64,000 nt of DNA, taken from contig JAEMWC010000023.1 of the NCBI GenBank assembly GCA_016490735.1, forward strand, positions 1,904,501 to 1,968,500, read 5' to 3'. The stretch comes from Pachyseris speciosa (Eukaryota; Cnidaria; Anthozoa; Scleractinia; Pachyseridae). Made by a program: the position numbers and the translations under genes. This document shows, piece after piece, positions 12,101 to 26,400 of this stretch. How positions within the stretch are numbered: position 1 is the stretch's first letter; each line of letters opens with the position of its first letter. The notes beneath the pieces are model-generated. The model was not told the DNA's origin, ran no database searches, and worked only from the letters and a program-made list of their open reading frames with translations.

Positions 12101-12793
12101 TTTAAAAACGTTTAAACTTTGTTTCACCATCCATTCAACATTTCTTTTGTTATCGCGAATGTTGAACGATGTTGAAGCCGTTTGCAACCCGCTTTCAACA
12201 TAACTTTCAACATTGTTAGGTATGCGCGTGCGCACTAATCGGACTCTTAAAGACGCATCCATCGTAAAAACCATGGGACTGAATACCAGGCCTCTCGATC
12301 AACATCGTTCTACAGGGTACAAAAAAATCGAACGGATGTTGAAGCCGTTTGCCCGGGCCTTTAAGGTCCCTATTTAATGAGACCCTGCCGCCGGTGTGTT
12401 GTGGCCGTGAATTCTAGTGACAAGCATCCTGTGCTGTTGTAATGTTTAACAGCTCTTGATAAGGTCAACCGCATTAAATGTTTGTTTCCCCATCGTCGTG
12501 AAAAGAAATATATACCAAAAAAATAAATCCTACCGACCACTGACTTGCGAGAAATTACTATCGTTTTAAAGGATATTCCAAGACACCGTTGCGAGGGGTA
12601 CGGCAGAGGCCAGAGTCACTTAGTATGTATAAAATGCAATGATTCAAATTGGAAAAGCCAAAGAAAATGGGGTAAGTGATGAATTAGACCCTTTTCTTCT
12701 TTTCTTTTTAAGGAAATTGACTCGGTTGGAAACGAAACCTTTTTTTGACGAACACCAGAGCACTACTTTTCTTGAAAATTTGGTTTATCAACG

Positions 12794-12824
<31 letters not shown>

Positions 12825-15800
12825 GGATTCGATTAGCTGACGTTTCGAGCGTTAGCCCTTCGTCGGAGCGAATCGAGGAATTGTGGGTTGTGTATGGTTT
12901 ATATACAGAAAATGGAGCTACGCTATTGGTGGTAACATGGTAACGTGAAAAACAGGAATAAATTAATTGAATGAAAAGCGCTCGTTGATACCGTGGGGAT
13001 TAAGAGTGCCAATTTGAAAGATCAGTTTTTGCTCGAGATTTTTACGGCTTTCCGTGGTACCTTGATGTAGGGAAAGGCCTGAGATCGACATGTGTTGTTT
13101 GGAATGGTTAGGGAGATTAAAATGCCGAGCGACAGGTTTGGATGCGTCTTTGTCATCTTTCTCGACATCACGAAGATGTTCTCGGAATCAGTCACCTAGT
13201 CGTCTTCCTGTTTCGCCGATGTATAACTTTTTGCATAATGTGCAGGTTATGCAATAGATAACATTTGCGGAGGTACACGTGAAACGATCAGTGATCTTAA
13301 CAGATCGCTTAGGGCCCGATGTTTTGTCAGTGTTTTGAATGAAAGGACAAGTTTTGCATCGCGATCGCGCGCATTCAAAAGTGCCAGGTTGTTCAGTCGT
13401 TTTGAATGCGCTTTTAACTAGAAAGTTACCTACATTTTTGTCGCGTTTGAATGAAATGAGCGGTGGTTCCGAAAAGATTCTAGCAGTTTCTGTATCATTT
13501 TGCAGTATCTTAAAGTTATTAAGAACGATGGCTTTAACTGGGTTATTATGCGGGTGAAATGTGAGGGTGAATGGAATTCTGTCATTCTTTTCCTTTTGTG
13601 ACGTATGTAGTGCTGACTGTTGATCAATCTGCTGAGCGCGGTGATGGCCCGATTGAACTACAGAATCAGGATAGCCACGTTTCTCGAAAAAATTGCACAT
13701 TTCCTCTGATTTGTTGGAAAAATCAAAGTCATCACTACATAGACGTCGAAGTCTAAGAAATTGAGAATAGGGAATGGCGTTTTTGACATGAGATGGATGT
13801 GAAGATGAATACAACAAATAACTGTGAGAATCGGTGGGTTTGTAGTGCACACTGGTACATAAACCGTTGCCGCTGATAAAAACTTTGATATCAAGAAAGG
13901 CCAGGGAAGTTTCCGAAATTTCCCAGGTATATTTTAGAGCCGGATGAAAGGAATTAACGGCGGTTATAAATTGATTGATTTCCTCCTTGCTAGACGAAAT
14001 TGCGCCGATACAGTCGTCAATGTAGCGACCGTAGAGTTCAGGTTTAAGTAAATACACGAGGTTCTCGGAGTAGTGATGATGAGATTAGTAGCGGTAGCCG
14101 GCAATTCTTGTTTGACTATTAGGTCCTGAATCGTGTCTTTGACAATTTTTTGGTTGGTGGAAGTGAGATCCTTCTCGACTTTAGCATAAATTGCCGGCTA
14201 CCGCTACTAATCTCATCATCACTACTCCGAGAACCTCGTGTATTTACTTTTTACCCAAAATCCACAAACCTAACAACCCGGGTCGACCTATCGTTTCTGC
14301 CTGTAGTTGCCCTACCGAACTCATTTCTAGCTATTTAGACAAGATTATGGCGCCCATCGTCAAATCTTTGCCATCTTACATTAACGACAGTCAACACGCA
14401 CTTGAAATTTTCCGCGATTTCAATTTCACCGGCGAAGTCAAACTAATTTTCACCATGGATATTACATCTCTATACACTGTCATTCCTAACGGCGAAGGTC
14501 TTCAAGCACTTAAGAATTTTTTCGATCAACGCACCGTCAAGGAACCTAGCTCGGAAACGCTACTCCGCTTAGCTGAACTAGTTTTAACACTTAACTGTTT
14601 TTCTTTCGCTGACAACTATTACAAGCAAATTAATGGTGTAGCGATGGGCACAAAAATGGGTCCTAGCTACGCCAATCTTTTTGTAGGGTACGTCGAGTAC
14701 CAATTCTTCAAGCAGTACAACGGTCCTAAACCTGAACTCTACGGTCGCTACATTGACGACTGTATCGGCGCAATTTCGTCTAGCAAGGAGGAAATCAATC
14801 AATTTATAACCGCCGTTAATTCCTTTCATCCGGCTCTAAAATATACCTGGGAAATTTCGGAAACTTCCCTGGCCTTTCTTGATATCAAAGTTTTTATCAG
14901 CGGCAACGGTTTATGTACCAGTGTGCACTACAAACCCACCGATTCTCACAGTTATTTGGTGTATTCATCTTCACATCCATCTCATGTCAAAAACGCCATT
15001 CCCTATTCTCAATTTCTTAGACTTCGACGTCTATGTAGTGATGACTCTGATTTTTCCAACAAATCAGAGGAAATGTGCAATTTTTTCGAGAAACGTGGCT
15101 ATCCTGATTCGGTAGTTCAATCGGGCCATCACCGCGCTCAGCAGATTGATCAACAGTCAGCACTACATACGTCACAAAAGGAAAAGAATGACAGAATTCC
15201 ATTCACCCTCACATTTCACCCGCATAATAACCCAGTTAAAGCCATCATTCTTAATAACTTTAAGATACTGCAAAATGATACAGAAACTGCTAGAATCTTT
15301 TCGGAACCACCGCTCATTTCATTCAAACGCGACAAAAATGTAGGTAACTTTCTAGTTAAAAGCGCATTCAAAACGACTGAACAACCTGGCACTTTTGAAT
15401 GCGCGCGATCGCGATGCAAAACTTGTCCTTTCATTCAAAACACTGACAAAACATCGGGCCCTAAGCGATCTGTTAAGATCACTGATCGTTTCACGTGTAC
15501 CTCCGCAAATGTTATCTATTGCATAACCTGCACATTATGCAAAAAGTTATACATCAGCGAAACAGGAAGACGACTAGGTGACTGATTCCGAGAACATCTT
15601 CGTGATGTCGAGAAAGATGACAAAGACGCATCCAAACCTGTCGCTCGGCATTTTAATCTCCCTAACCATTCCAAACAACACATGTCGATCTCAGGCCTTT
15701 CCCTACATCAAGGTACCACGGAAAGCCGTAAAAATCTCAAGCAAAAACTGATCTTTCAAATTGGCACTCTTAATCCCCACGGTATCAACGAGCGCTTTTC

Positions 15801-15948
15801 ATTCAATTAATTTATTCCTGTTTTTCACGTTACCATGTTACAACCAATAGCGCAGCTCCATTTTCTGTATATAAACCATACACAACCCACAATTCCTCGA
15901 TTCGCTCCGACGAAGGGCTAACGCTCGAAACGTCAGCTAATCGAATCC

Positions 15949-15979
<31 letters not shown>

Positions 15980-16010
15980 CGTTGATAAACCAAATTTTCG
16001 TGTTTCACTC

Positions 16011-16056
<46 letters not shown>

Positions 16057-19000
16057 CTACTTTTCTTGGTCTATTTTCCGTACGATCTAAAATACAAGAG
16101 TAACCTCTTTTTTCCTTATAGTTCTGAAACGTCTCTTACTGGGGTTTTTCCTTCAACTTTTTTATTTATGCTAATATTTACTCAATACGTCGGTCACATC
16201 CTTGCGTGACAGTTGTTTTGAAACAAAAGAGCTCTTCATCAGTAAACAGAGCCTTGAGCTATCGTGAGTGGTTCTCACCTTGTGATGCTGACATTGGTCT
16301 CATGAGAGGTGGAGCGTGTGGGTTCCCTGTGCTGGGTCTCTTTAGTGACACCTGAGGAAAACAGTGAATAATATAACTGTACTATCCTCACCCCGTGGTC
16401 AAACAGTGAAACTACACTTTCAGTTTAATAAGCCGTGGAGGAGACAAATGTACACTGTATGAAATCACAGAGGATGGACCAGCAAACAATGACTTTGACT
16501 TCCACTTCACACATACGCAGGCATAACCATCACTTATTAAAAGAAAAGTGAGCCGATACCAGTTTTCTCGAATCGATCCGATACAAGTCCGGCATTTACC
16601 GATATTTGGCGTCTTGCAATATCGATTTGGATATTGTTACGAAATAGTTCATAATTTCGAATGTTGCAATATAAGACTTAAACGCTTAATTTAGTCATGT
16701 CACAACTATCTAAAGTATCGACACAGAATCGTGTGATAAGGAGTAACTGGTATCGATCTTGGCCCACTTGTCACCCTTTCGTTTTTATCAGTTCTGATAA
16801 GGAAGGTTCTTCTATTCACCAACCTCATTCCCAGGGTCTCTCCTCTTCCCACTCCCCTGGAGCAAGATTACGAGAAGGGGCGGGAAAAGAAGAGACCCTG
16901 GGGACGAGGTTGTCTATTCACCAGCGGACGTTTAATAGGAATAGTTTGTAAAACCTACTTTATCAAGGAATTCCAGTGAGGGTATGCTTTGTGATATCTG
17001 ACGATGACAGCTAGAAGGAAAAAAAATCGAAAACACATTATCGAAGCCTGGCTTAGGAAGGGAAAGACGGCGCTTTGCTGTGTTGAATACAACTAAACCC
17101 AATTTTAACGACGTCTTGCGTGGTTAGATGTGTAGATGCCTACTAACAGCACGGTGTATCAAATTTGAAATTAAGAACGAGGACAACATTCTAAACTAAG
17201 TAAGACAAGGGGTGAAAAAAAACATTCAGAGTTGATACTAAGTCAAGCAGTGCAATTTACATACCTAAACGAATCCTTCGCTTCAAACGGATTCCCTACA
17301 TAATGTTCAATAAGAATAAGAACAGTGTTAAGCTACACGTTGTAACATTGTTAGAAAGAACACGTCCCAACATTGTTGTAAGAACGCTTCTAACAATGTT
17401 GGATACGCATATAACATTGTTGGAAACACTTCGCTTCGGGGGTCTGACTTCAACAAGTTCCACCTCCGCCGTTAGGTTCTCGGATTGTAACTGGGCCTTT
17501 AACTCTAATTGGTCTTTGCAATACAAAATTGTTGAAAGGGCGGCTACACGCTTCAACGTTTGTTGTATGTTGGAGAAAATGTTTGATCGAAATCAAAACA
17601 TTGTTCCAACCAAAATGTTGAAGAAACGTCATCAAACATGCATGCTACACGTTCTAACATTGTTCATCCAACAAATGTTTTATAACAATGTTTGCACGTG
17701 TAGCGGGGGCTTTAGAGTTTTCATTCAGGGTGTTGTAAAATCTCTGTGGTGAGGCGTAAGTGAGTCTGTTTTGCGCGGGTAAAATAGACCTTTGCTCTGT
17801 TTGTTAAACTTTTCATTTAGGCCAAGTAACGGAAATACGTCGACACTGCTAGAAAAAGCACCTAAAAAGTAGTTAAATGCCTAAGTTTGAGAGTCGTAAT
17901 TTTTAAAATCGCAAAGTTATAGCTTCGTTAAGTCGGGAAATTTTACAGACGTTTGCATGCTGGGGGCACAAACTTGCCCCCCAGCACAGAAACGTCTATA
18001 AAATTTCCCGACTTTGTAGAACCATATTTTCGCTATTTTGCAAGATGCGACGGCTCTCAAAGTTGGCCATTTTATAAATTTTGAGGTGCTCTCTCTTCCG
18101 GTGTCGATAGATGCTCGGTACCTGGTCAAAATCAAAATTTGAAAAAATAAAAAAAGAGAAAAGAAAAACATGGAAAGGTCGATTTTGATCCAGCACTCGC
18201 ATAAACGCGGTGACGGTTCTTTCACATTACAAACTTAACAAACGTTATCAAATACAACTGCATTTATTTAGCAGAAATACTTAAAAGAATACATCAGTTC
18301 CACACGTTTAAATCAGGAGTAACATTTAAACATTTTGCTCGGAAAACAGAAGTTGAACGGACGCTCAGAGAAATGTCATTTAGCATTTGAACCCCCATTA
18401 CACTTCGCTGTTTTACTCAGTTCACCTTGGAAATTTAGCAAACCGTTGTAGCGCGATATAACGGGTGAAGAATTTAAGCCTATGTTCAGAGTCATGGAAC
18501 GAAACTAGTAACGTACAAGTACGGTTGGATTATTTTTAAACAACACCGTACAAATGAAGAAAAAAAACTCTCCCAGTTGATACTACAATGTATATTTCGA
18601 AACTGAACGAAAGAAAACGGTAATTAAACGCTAGAACCTGACTCACCCATCACAGTCAGCTCAACTAGCGTTGAAATAGCAGACAATACAAACTGAAAGA
18701 GGAAAAAGAAAAGAAAACAACAAAGCAAAGAGACTAGGTTATTAATATTATGCAAGCCGGTGCTGCAATGAAGCTGATAATAATACCAAGAGAAGCAAGA
18801 ATCTAAACATGACTATTGAACAAATACCATTTCTTCCACATTTTCGATGATATTGTTCGACAAATCTAAGATTTCCAGAGAAGAAAACTGGCTGGAAAAG
18901 GACTGCAATACAAGAAAGAATCGAAAAGAATTAGCCAGTGATGAAAGAGATGGCCCTAAAGTGTAGTTCTATGTTAGCTAACGTATCGCCAATCTGTCTC

Positions 19001-20557
19001 CTCAATCCTCATTACTCAGAGAAAGACTGAAAAAGCCCTCAATGAAAATCCACTAAACAAGTGAAATCTATCAGTTTGATTGAATCTAAGCTTTCTGTCA
19101 TCTCCTTTAAACGTCTGTACGGCCAAATGCACAGATGTTCTGAGTGCTCTTGAGGTGATCCATTCCTTCCCGTGCACTAAGAGTGACTGCACAGGAGGCT
19201 GCTGTGTCTGTATAAAGTTTGGTAAACAAGTTCTCTCCCCCAATCAACTCTTTGGCCCCTTAAAATTAGAGACACACTTGGCTAACACACACACAGACAG
19301 TTAATATAACCTTGGTGAAAATTAGAGCAGACACAAAAGGCTAACAAGTATAATTGAACCCGAGCTTTCAGTGAGCTTCTATGTCTCTTTCACTTAGAAC
19401 TCTCTTCCAGCCTCTAGAAAGGAGAAACAGATGGTCTATGCTAACTACCAAAGGATTGAAGGCAGGCTTTAATGCTGAGAGGTAAATGCTGAGACAAAAT
19501 TGCATTTGACTGAAACATGACCATACCTTTACTTCAGAAATTCTGTTGTTGGATAAATACAATTCTTGTAGACACCTGTAGCAAAACTCATATTTAATAT
19601 TTTGGTGACTAACGTTTGTTGAAAAATATTATACCTAAGTGAAAAATAATGCAAAAATTATCTCAAATCAATTTACCGTAATTTTCCTAAGGAATGAAGT
19701 GAAGTGATTCCATTATTTTCTGCCCTTAAAACCTACACAAATAAAAAAATAAATAAAAAAAATAGAATGAACTAGCAATTACAGAGTTTCTTAACTTCTC
19801 ATAGCAGAAAGTAATGCAACGGTGAGTTCCACTTGCTTGATCCAGAACATTGTGTGTACGCTGTTTATAGAAATGAATTAATTCTATCCAATCATGCAGT
19901 TTTCAGTTTATTTGAAAGAGCACAAATATTATGTCCACCACTAAAATTGTTGCACAATGGTTCTAGGGTAAATTGAACTTCGAATGGTTGCAAACTACAA
20001 CTGCATTGTATTTTTCAGTTGCATATAAAGTTGTCTACAAAACAAATTAAGGGAGATGAACTAACCTAACAGCCTGGTGGGGGCCAGGGAAGTCAGCTTA
20101 CAGAATTGTTCTCAGAACTGTTAGGTACAGGCTGACTTTTTCTCTATTGATACTTACAGTTAGACTAGAGAGGCTCCTCAATCCAGCTAAGTTGCAAATG
20201 TCATTTCTGGAGATATCCAGCTCTTGAATCTGAAATGAATTTATCAAAATATATTAGCTTAATGCAAAGAGACAAGAAAAATATGACATCCCCTTCCATG
20301 TTTATCAACGCAACAGCATCAGTAATTCACCTGTAACTTTCAACATTACTTGTGGACAGTGTGCACATTCAGAGCATTTAAAATCATACAATTTTCAGGC
20401 AAATGGGGCTGTCTACGTGCCTCACATTGGAGCATCTTACACTATGCCTTGTAAACACAAAATCCCATTCACATCTAACCCACTTTCTCCTTACAAAACC
20501 AAACTTTCATACTTCAAACCATACAAACTTCAAAATGTTATGGTTTTCTCTCCTCCC

Positions 20558-20605
<48 letters not shown>

Positions 20606-23055
20606 CACATGCACGTACGCACGCACGCACACACACCAAGACTGAATGTCATTTTTCATATCGAAATTTTTAACTTTTCACTTACTTTCTTACATCTTCC
20701 CATGTCAGGAATTTGGGCAATTTTGTTGTTTGACAAATCAAGCTCCTCAAGTGCAGGGAGCGCATTCAGAGCCTACAAAGGGAACACTTAAATTTGAGCA
20801 ACAATATTTAAGGTAAGCTTTTGCTTAGAAATGCTTGATTTGGAGTGATATTATTTTTAAAAGAATTAAAACCAGACAAGCAGTAAAAGGTCATAACTGA
20901 AATAGATACAATTAAATGTTTTGCCTTGGAAAATTAACTCTTGTAGATCAACAACGAAAGAAACTTATTTCTATTCTTTTTGCAACAGCCTCTACTCCTT
21001 CAAATCTGAGAAACCAAACATTTTGCCAGTGAACTTACAGAAATGTCTGTGATGTTATTGCAGCTGATATCTAGGACAGTTAGTTGTGAACAGCAACCGA
21101 TTTCTCGGTGATCTATCTTGGATAGACGGTTGTTGTCAAGACGTAACACTTTGAGTTTTCGCACATGTTGAAGTCCTTTCCCTGGGAACAAACAAATGGA
21201 GTAATTCATAACAGTTATGATAATAATTATTTTATTGACAATGAAAATGCCAGCGGCAATGGCAATGGCAACAGCAATGACAATGATGATGATAATCATA
21301 ATAATGATAATGACAATCACAACAGTGATAATTTTTGGGTGCATCTCACTTAGGCTGTAAGGAACACAACTTAGGAGGTCAAAACTACTGCACACTATGA
21401 CTACCAGTGATACTATTCGCTGAAGAATTGATAATCAAACTTCACCTGAAAGGTTACTGTCTTACAGTACCTATGCATTTTATTTTGTTGTGCTGTAGAA
21501 GAAGATTGTTCAGTTGTTTACAACTGTGGAGAGAAAAATGATAGAATCATACATCTAAAAATCATTGTCACAAAACACATTATAATAGTGATCATGTGTC
21601 ATCTGATGGTAGAAAGAACAAGCAAGTAAACTGTTCAATCACATGTTTTAGAAAGTTAAATTTTTACAAGAGACTGGACAATCCAGCAATACAAAAGGGA
21701 AAAGTATAACTTTCATCGTGCTGTGCATGGCAGTACAGTGTAGTATGCATGTTTGTGAAGGGTCAGAAGGGGAGGGTTGCAGGACTCTGGGGACTTGAGG
21801 AAAAGGAAGACATACAAATGAGATTTTTTCAAAAGTGAGAAAAATGGGGAAAAACTGCGCAATATAGCAGAAAGTTTTGCAAAAGAGCAAAGTGGCAGAT
21901 TGAAGGAATAAAACAAATTTATTAACAACACAAAAGAGAAGGGGAGACATAGGAAGAAGATGAGATAATTAAGGTAATACAGAGGGGACCTTGAAACATT
22001 GCATATAATAAGATTACATTGTATTTTTTTTCACAATCCCTGTAAGAACCATGGCCAAGAATTTAAAATGTTTTTCACTATACAAGAAAATTGCTGAAAA
22101 TTTGTGGTCATTTATGAGAAGTGAACTCACCGATCTAAACCACTGATTTCTGTAATCTCATTTGCATAGAGCTTCAGTTCTCGAAGATCCTATGACAAAT
22201 GCCATTTACTAGTAATTAATAGGTGTGTGCTTGCTTGCTGATTTCAATTAAAAAATAATTAATAATTTGTATTAACAGAGGCTTTGACATTATGGTCCAG
22301 TTTCTCTGTTTCTCAGAGTTTCTCTACCAAATTCACTTCATTTCAACCACCTTAGTGGTGTTCTCAAAGGCAATTCTTCCGTACTTGAACTGAGGAAAAA
22401 CGTAAATATACAGTAAAGGTGATGGATGTTACACAAGCGGATTTTTAACGCCAATTTTTAATGCAACAATGTTGCATTAAAAGTTGTCTTGTGTAATATG
22501 GCACACAGGGCGATTTTAAGAGCAACATTTTATAGCAGCAACATGTTGCAGGTTTTTGAAAGTGATTAAAAAACCTGCAACATTTTTGCTTGAATTTTGT
22601 TGGAGTTGGTTTGTGTAACATCCCCGCCATTGACTTTCAATGCAACATCATCCCAGAATGCACCAGAATACACTCATTGCCTGTCGCATTTGTTAAGCAG
22701 GAGCCTGGGTTCATGATCAAACGTTGCTGACAATGTTGCGTTAAAAAATAGTCTCGTGTAACATACCATTGCAGACTGTTGCTGCAACAAAGTTGTGTAA
22801 CATGGATTAAATTGACGTTAAAAATCGGCTCATGTAACATCACCTTAAGTCTGAGATCAATGTGAACAGGAGATTACTTGATACTTACACAATTCTTCTC
22901 TAAATCATTTGGTAATAACTGCTTGAGTTTGTTGCATCCCAGATCAAGAATTTTTAACTTTAAAAACTATATTGGGAAGAAATAAAGAGAAGAAAAAAAT
23001 TAACACCACTGTACAAAAGAGGTATTCAAAATTATGGTATTATTGTTATTATTGT

Positions 23056-23117
<62 letters not shown>

Positions 23118-23411
23118 TATTTGTAAACATTTTTATTCGACTTTTTTTAGGCTAGCTTTTTTTTGTCACATTTTCTGGAAGTCGACCCATTACTTTTTTC
23201 AAATATTTTTAAGCTTCATGTTAAACATGAACACAACAATTTCGAAATACGAAAATTTTAGTTTTGCTAAAAGTGTACATAAAAATTTGAGAGTGCATTT
23301 TTTTTAAACAGCAATAAATATTTATTATCCTTGTAATATAGTTTTGTTGTAAATATGTTCTTCATGATATTCTTGAATAAATTGTTATTATTATTATTAT
23401 TATAATTATTA

Positions 23412-23455
<44 letters not shown>

Positions 23456-26400
23456 ATGCATTTACTGCATAATTATGTCCACAAGTGTTATGAGGAAAAA
23501 CTGCACCTGCTGAATATTTGTCTAGGAAAACAGTAACAAAACCTGGCTGAGAAGCAGACCTTTTGAGGAACCCCATTGAATTTAACTACAACCCTTTGAC
23601 CAGGGACACGACCACCAAATACACTTTACATCTACACCAAGTAAATTGTGTGGTGATTTTACATACTCTTTACATGGTCATTACGGGCACATGGACATTA
23701 AAACATGTGCTCAGTCCAAATACCAAACAAGAGCTAAAATATTAATTTATTTTCTCAAAAATAGCTCTTTGAGTGAGTATCAAGTGAATGAACTTTAGGT
23801 AAGAGAGGGCAAGAAATTATTTGATTCTCAATCACATGGTGTGTAGAACTTCTATAGCTTGGGTACTCCTGTCGAATCTTTGAACCCAAATGTCACCATC
23901 TGGCCCTTGCACTTAGTCATTACGTAAATAATCACTAAAGTTAACTAACCTCTTTTATGTTTGGAACTCGTCCCAGTGCTTGACCATTCAGATTGATTTC
24001 ATATACAGACCCACAATCATTCTCTTGACATCTGTCAAGCTGAGAATTTAAAAATAACAAGAAATAAGAACCTACTGGTAACCTTGTTTTCTAGGTATAT
24101 AATTTTGACAAGAGTTTGCAAAATGTCAAGAAAAGAAAGTGCGAAGACCTAAGGATTGAAAGGATCACAGAGATGTCATTAAAAGGTGTGAGCCATAACA
24201 CCTGTTACAGTTCAGTACCCTTGCTGGTGAAATCTTGATAGAACTTGACTTTTTTGCAGGTTTATTTTATCTTTTTTTTTCTTCCTGCAAGTCCAGTTTG
24301 TACTGGAATGCAAGTTGGACAAGTCTGGTTTAGAGCTTTCTGTCCTTTGTCACCTGTGCATGGTACCGGGGCTGGCATAAGCGCTGGGGGACGGGGATTT
24401 TCCCCAGCCAAATCTGATAATTTGGGACTAGATCCCTGACTACTTTCATAGAAAAACAGCATATTGACTATGCCAAAAGCTGGATTCCCCAGCTACTTTT
24501 TGCACATCTCCACCTACATCAAAAATTAATGACAGCTCTGGTGTAAGGTACCCAAAGAGGAAACCAATTTTACTTCCACGCAACAGGTTGGTGACAGGTG
24601 TAAAGCTCTGTACAACAAGGCTCAAATATCATAACAGCCCTACAGTACCGTTTAAAGGTAAGTTGACAGTCTCTTTCGAGTCTCGATTCTCGACTCGATC
24701 CTCGATACTCGATCCCTGCGAGTTTCGAGCATCAAGGATCGAGGCTCAACCATCGAGAATCGAGTCGAGGATCGCGTCTCGCAAGATCAGAGATAATGAG
24801 CTTGTCGCTTGACTGATCACTCGATAGACCTTTCGAGCAAATCGGGGATCACATCTTGAAAAGCACCTTATAATTATTCCTTCAGCTACTTGAAGGAACG
24901 CAAACGATTCAAGTGTAGTCGTTCTGTACGTGATGTTGCTCGATCGATGCACCACAGAATGTGGGCTTTCATTTCCAATCAATTCGTTGCCATACATTTT
25001 GGCTTTGTCGCTCCACAAACTTACGTTTTTACGAGAGTTCCATCGAAGTCTTATCAATTTATTTGAGAGGCGAGGAGCGATTTTTGAAGTTATCCTCGTT
25101 AACTTGTACATACGATACATGTATACGTTGCATGTTTTTGTCACAGACATGCATAATTTTAAGATGAAATTCGACACGCGAAGGTGTCAATACACATGTT
25201 CACGAATGGTGCTCGTTCGTAACTTTATTTCGTTGAAACAGGGATTTCTTCAACCGTTCTTAGGATTTAATTTTACAATGTAACTCCTCCAAACTGGAAA
25301 CACAAATGTGTGTAATTCGTTGTGGTATGCAAATTTTCAGTTCTCATGCGCGTTATCTGTCAAGTCTATTTTTAATTCAATGTTTACTTTGCGCTATTTT
25401 TGGCCGAAGAGTGAAGATCATCTCGGTGACGTTTCTATCCAAATTTATCAATTTATTTATTTCAAAGGCGAGGAGCGATTTTCAAAGTCGGCGTTTCCGT
25501 CCTCGTGGTTGATGAGCGGTTTTTTCGAATCTTGTTCGATCAATCGCGCCAGCTTTGAATACCTTACGCTTGCCAAGCGGCTACTGGCTAGCGACTACAC
25601 TATTCGCCTACTTGTACACTGTGCATTTTCGTCGAAAAATAAGCCGCTTTCTCGAAATTTTGATCACTTTTGATGACAGTGTTCACAACGAACCACAGCG
25701 ATCATGATTCGTTGCGCTTATGGACGAGCGGCCATATGAACGTAAATTTAGCATCGGAACTTTTATGCAGAAAAGCACAACGCTGTAACCTCGAAAGAAA
25801 CTGAATGTCTTTTGACCTTGTTTTTTTTTTGTTTTTTTTTACGCAGTATACGATATTTCCTTGAGAAGTACACGGCGTCCTCTTGACCGCACTGTCCTTT
25901 AGCTTGAATTCGTTGCGTTGTTCGAACGGAAACTGCATACAGAACAACTGTGTTCTTTCCTCAAGAACTCGTAAGGTCGAATCACGTACTCGATGAATCG
26001 CGTACTCGATGAATAACAATAAAATTCTTCCTGCGAGAATCGAGTAACGAGGATCGAGTTGAGTTTCGAGTGAATCGAGTCTCGATTCTCGACTCGATCC
26101 TCGATACTGGATTCTCGCAAGGATCGAGTCGAGACTGTCAACTTACCTTTAAACGGTACTGTATATCAAAATCACAAGGCTGTAGTTGCTGGTCACTGGC
26201 AGCAGAGAAGGTGAAATTATGTCAGTCACACTCATCTGGGTGCCAGCTCAGGGAAAAATGTGGAAAGCTGTGTGATTAATGACCACAGATGGTTTTCATT
26301 AAACCTTATGTACTGTATGTAATGTGTATAACATTTGCAGACTTCAGACCACAGCTCAGTTACTGATGCCAAATTAAAGTAGGCCCAGTTAGATCTAACT

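Larger units (their letters stand above)
11051..12376. mobile_element. MITE of the AGCAACGACGACGG type, disrupted by two later insertions
   Basis: Left TIR: TTAATAGGGAGCTAAGCAAC then GACGACGATGACGGCAACG. Right TIR: CGTTGCCGTCGTCGTCCATG then TTGCTTAA, interrupted, then GGTCCCTATTTAATG. Removing 11350-11933 and 11987-12360 restores a compact element flanked by TTTAAT-like sequence. A related copy in opposite orientation lies at about 33665-34047. Confidence 0.65.

Noticed and set aside
13339..13756. Plus-strand ORFs opposite the minus Penelope copy
   Set aside because: Antisense shadows of the reverse-transcriptase/endonuclease ORF; the same peptides appear antisense to the plus copy at 15017-15434.
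20403..20791. Pro/His/Thr ORFs around the CA repeat
   Set aside because: Microsatellite translation; the real coding sequence here is the minus-strand LRR exon at 20772-20686.
23267..23461. Poly-Asn ORF
   Set aside because: Translation of an ATT trinucleotide array.
24930..25673. Transposase in the interior of the 24643-26161 element
   Set aside because: ORFs of 117 and 121 aa show no D/E-rich catalytic pattern, helix-turn-helix or zinc motif and lie in overlapping frames.
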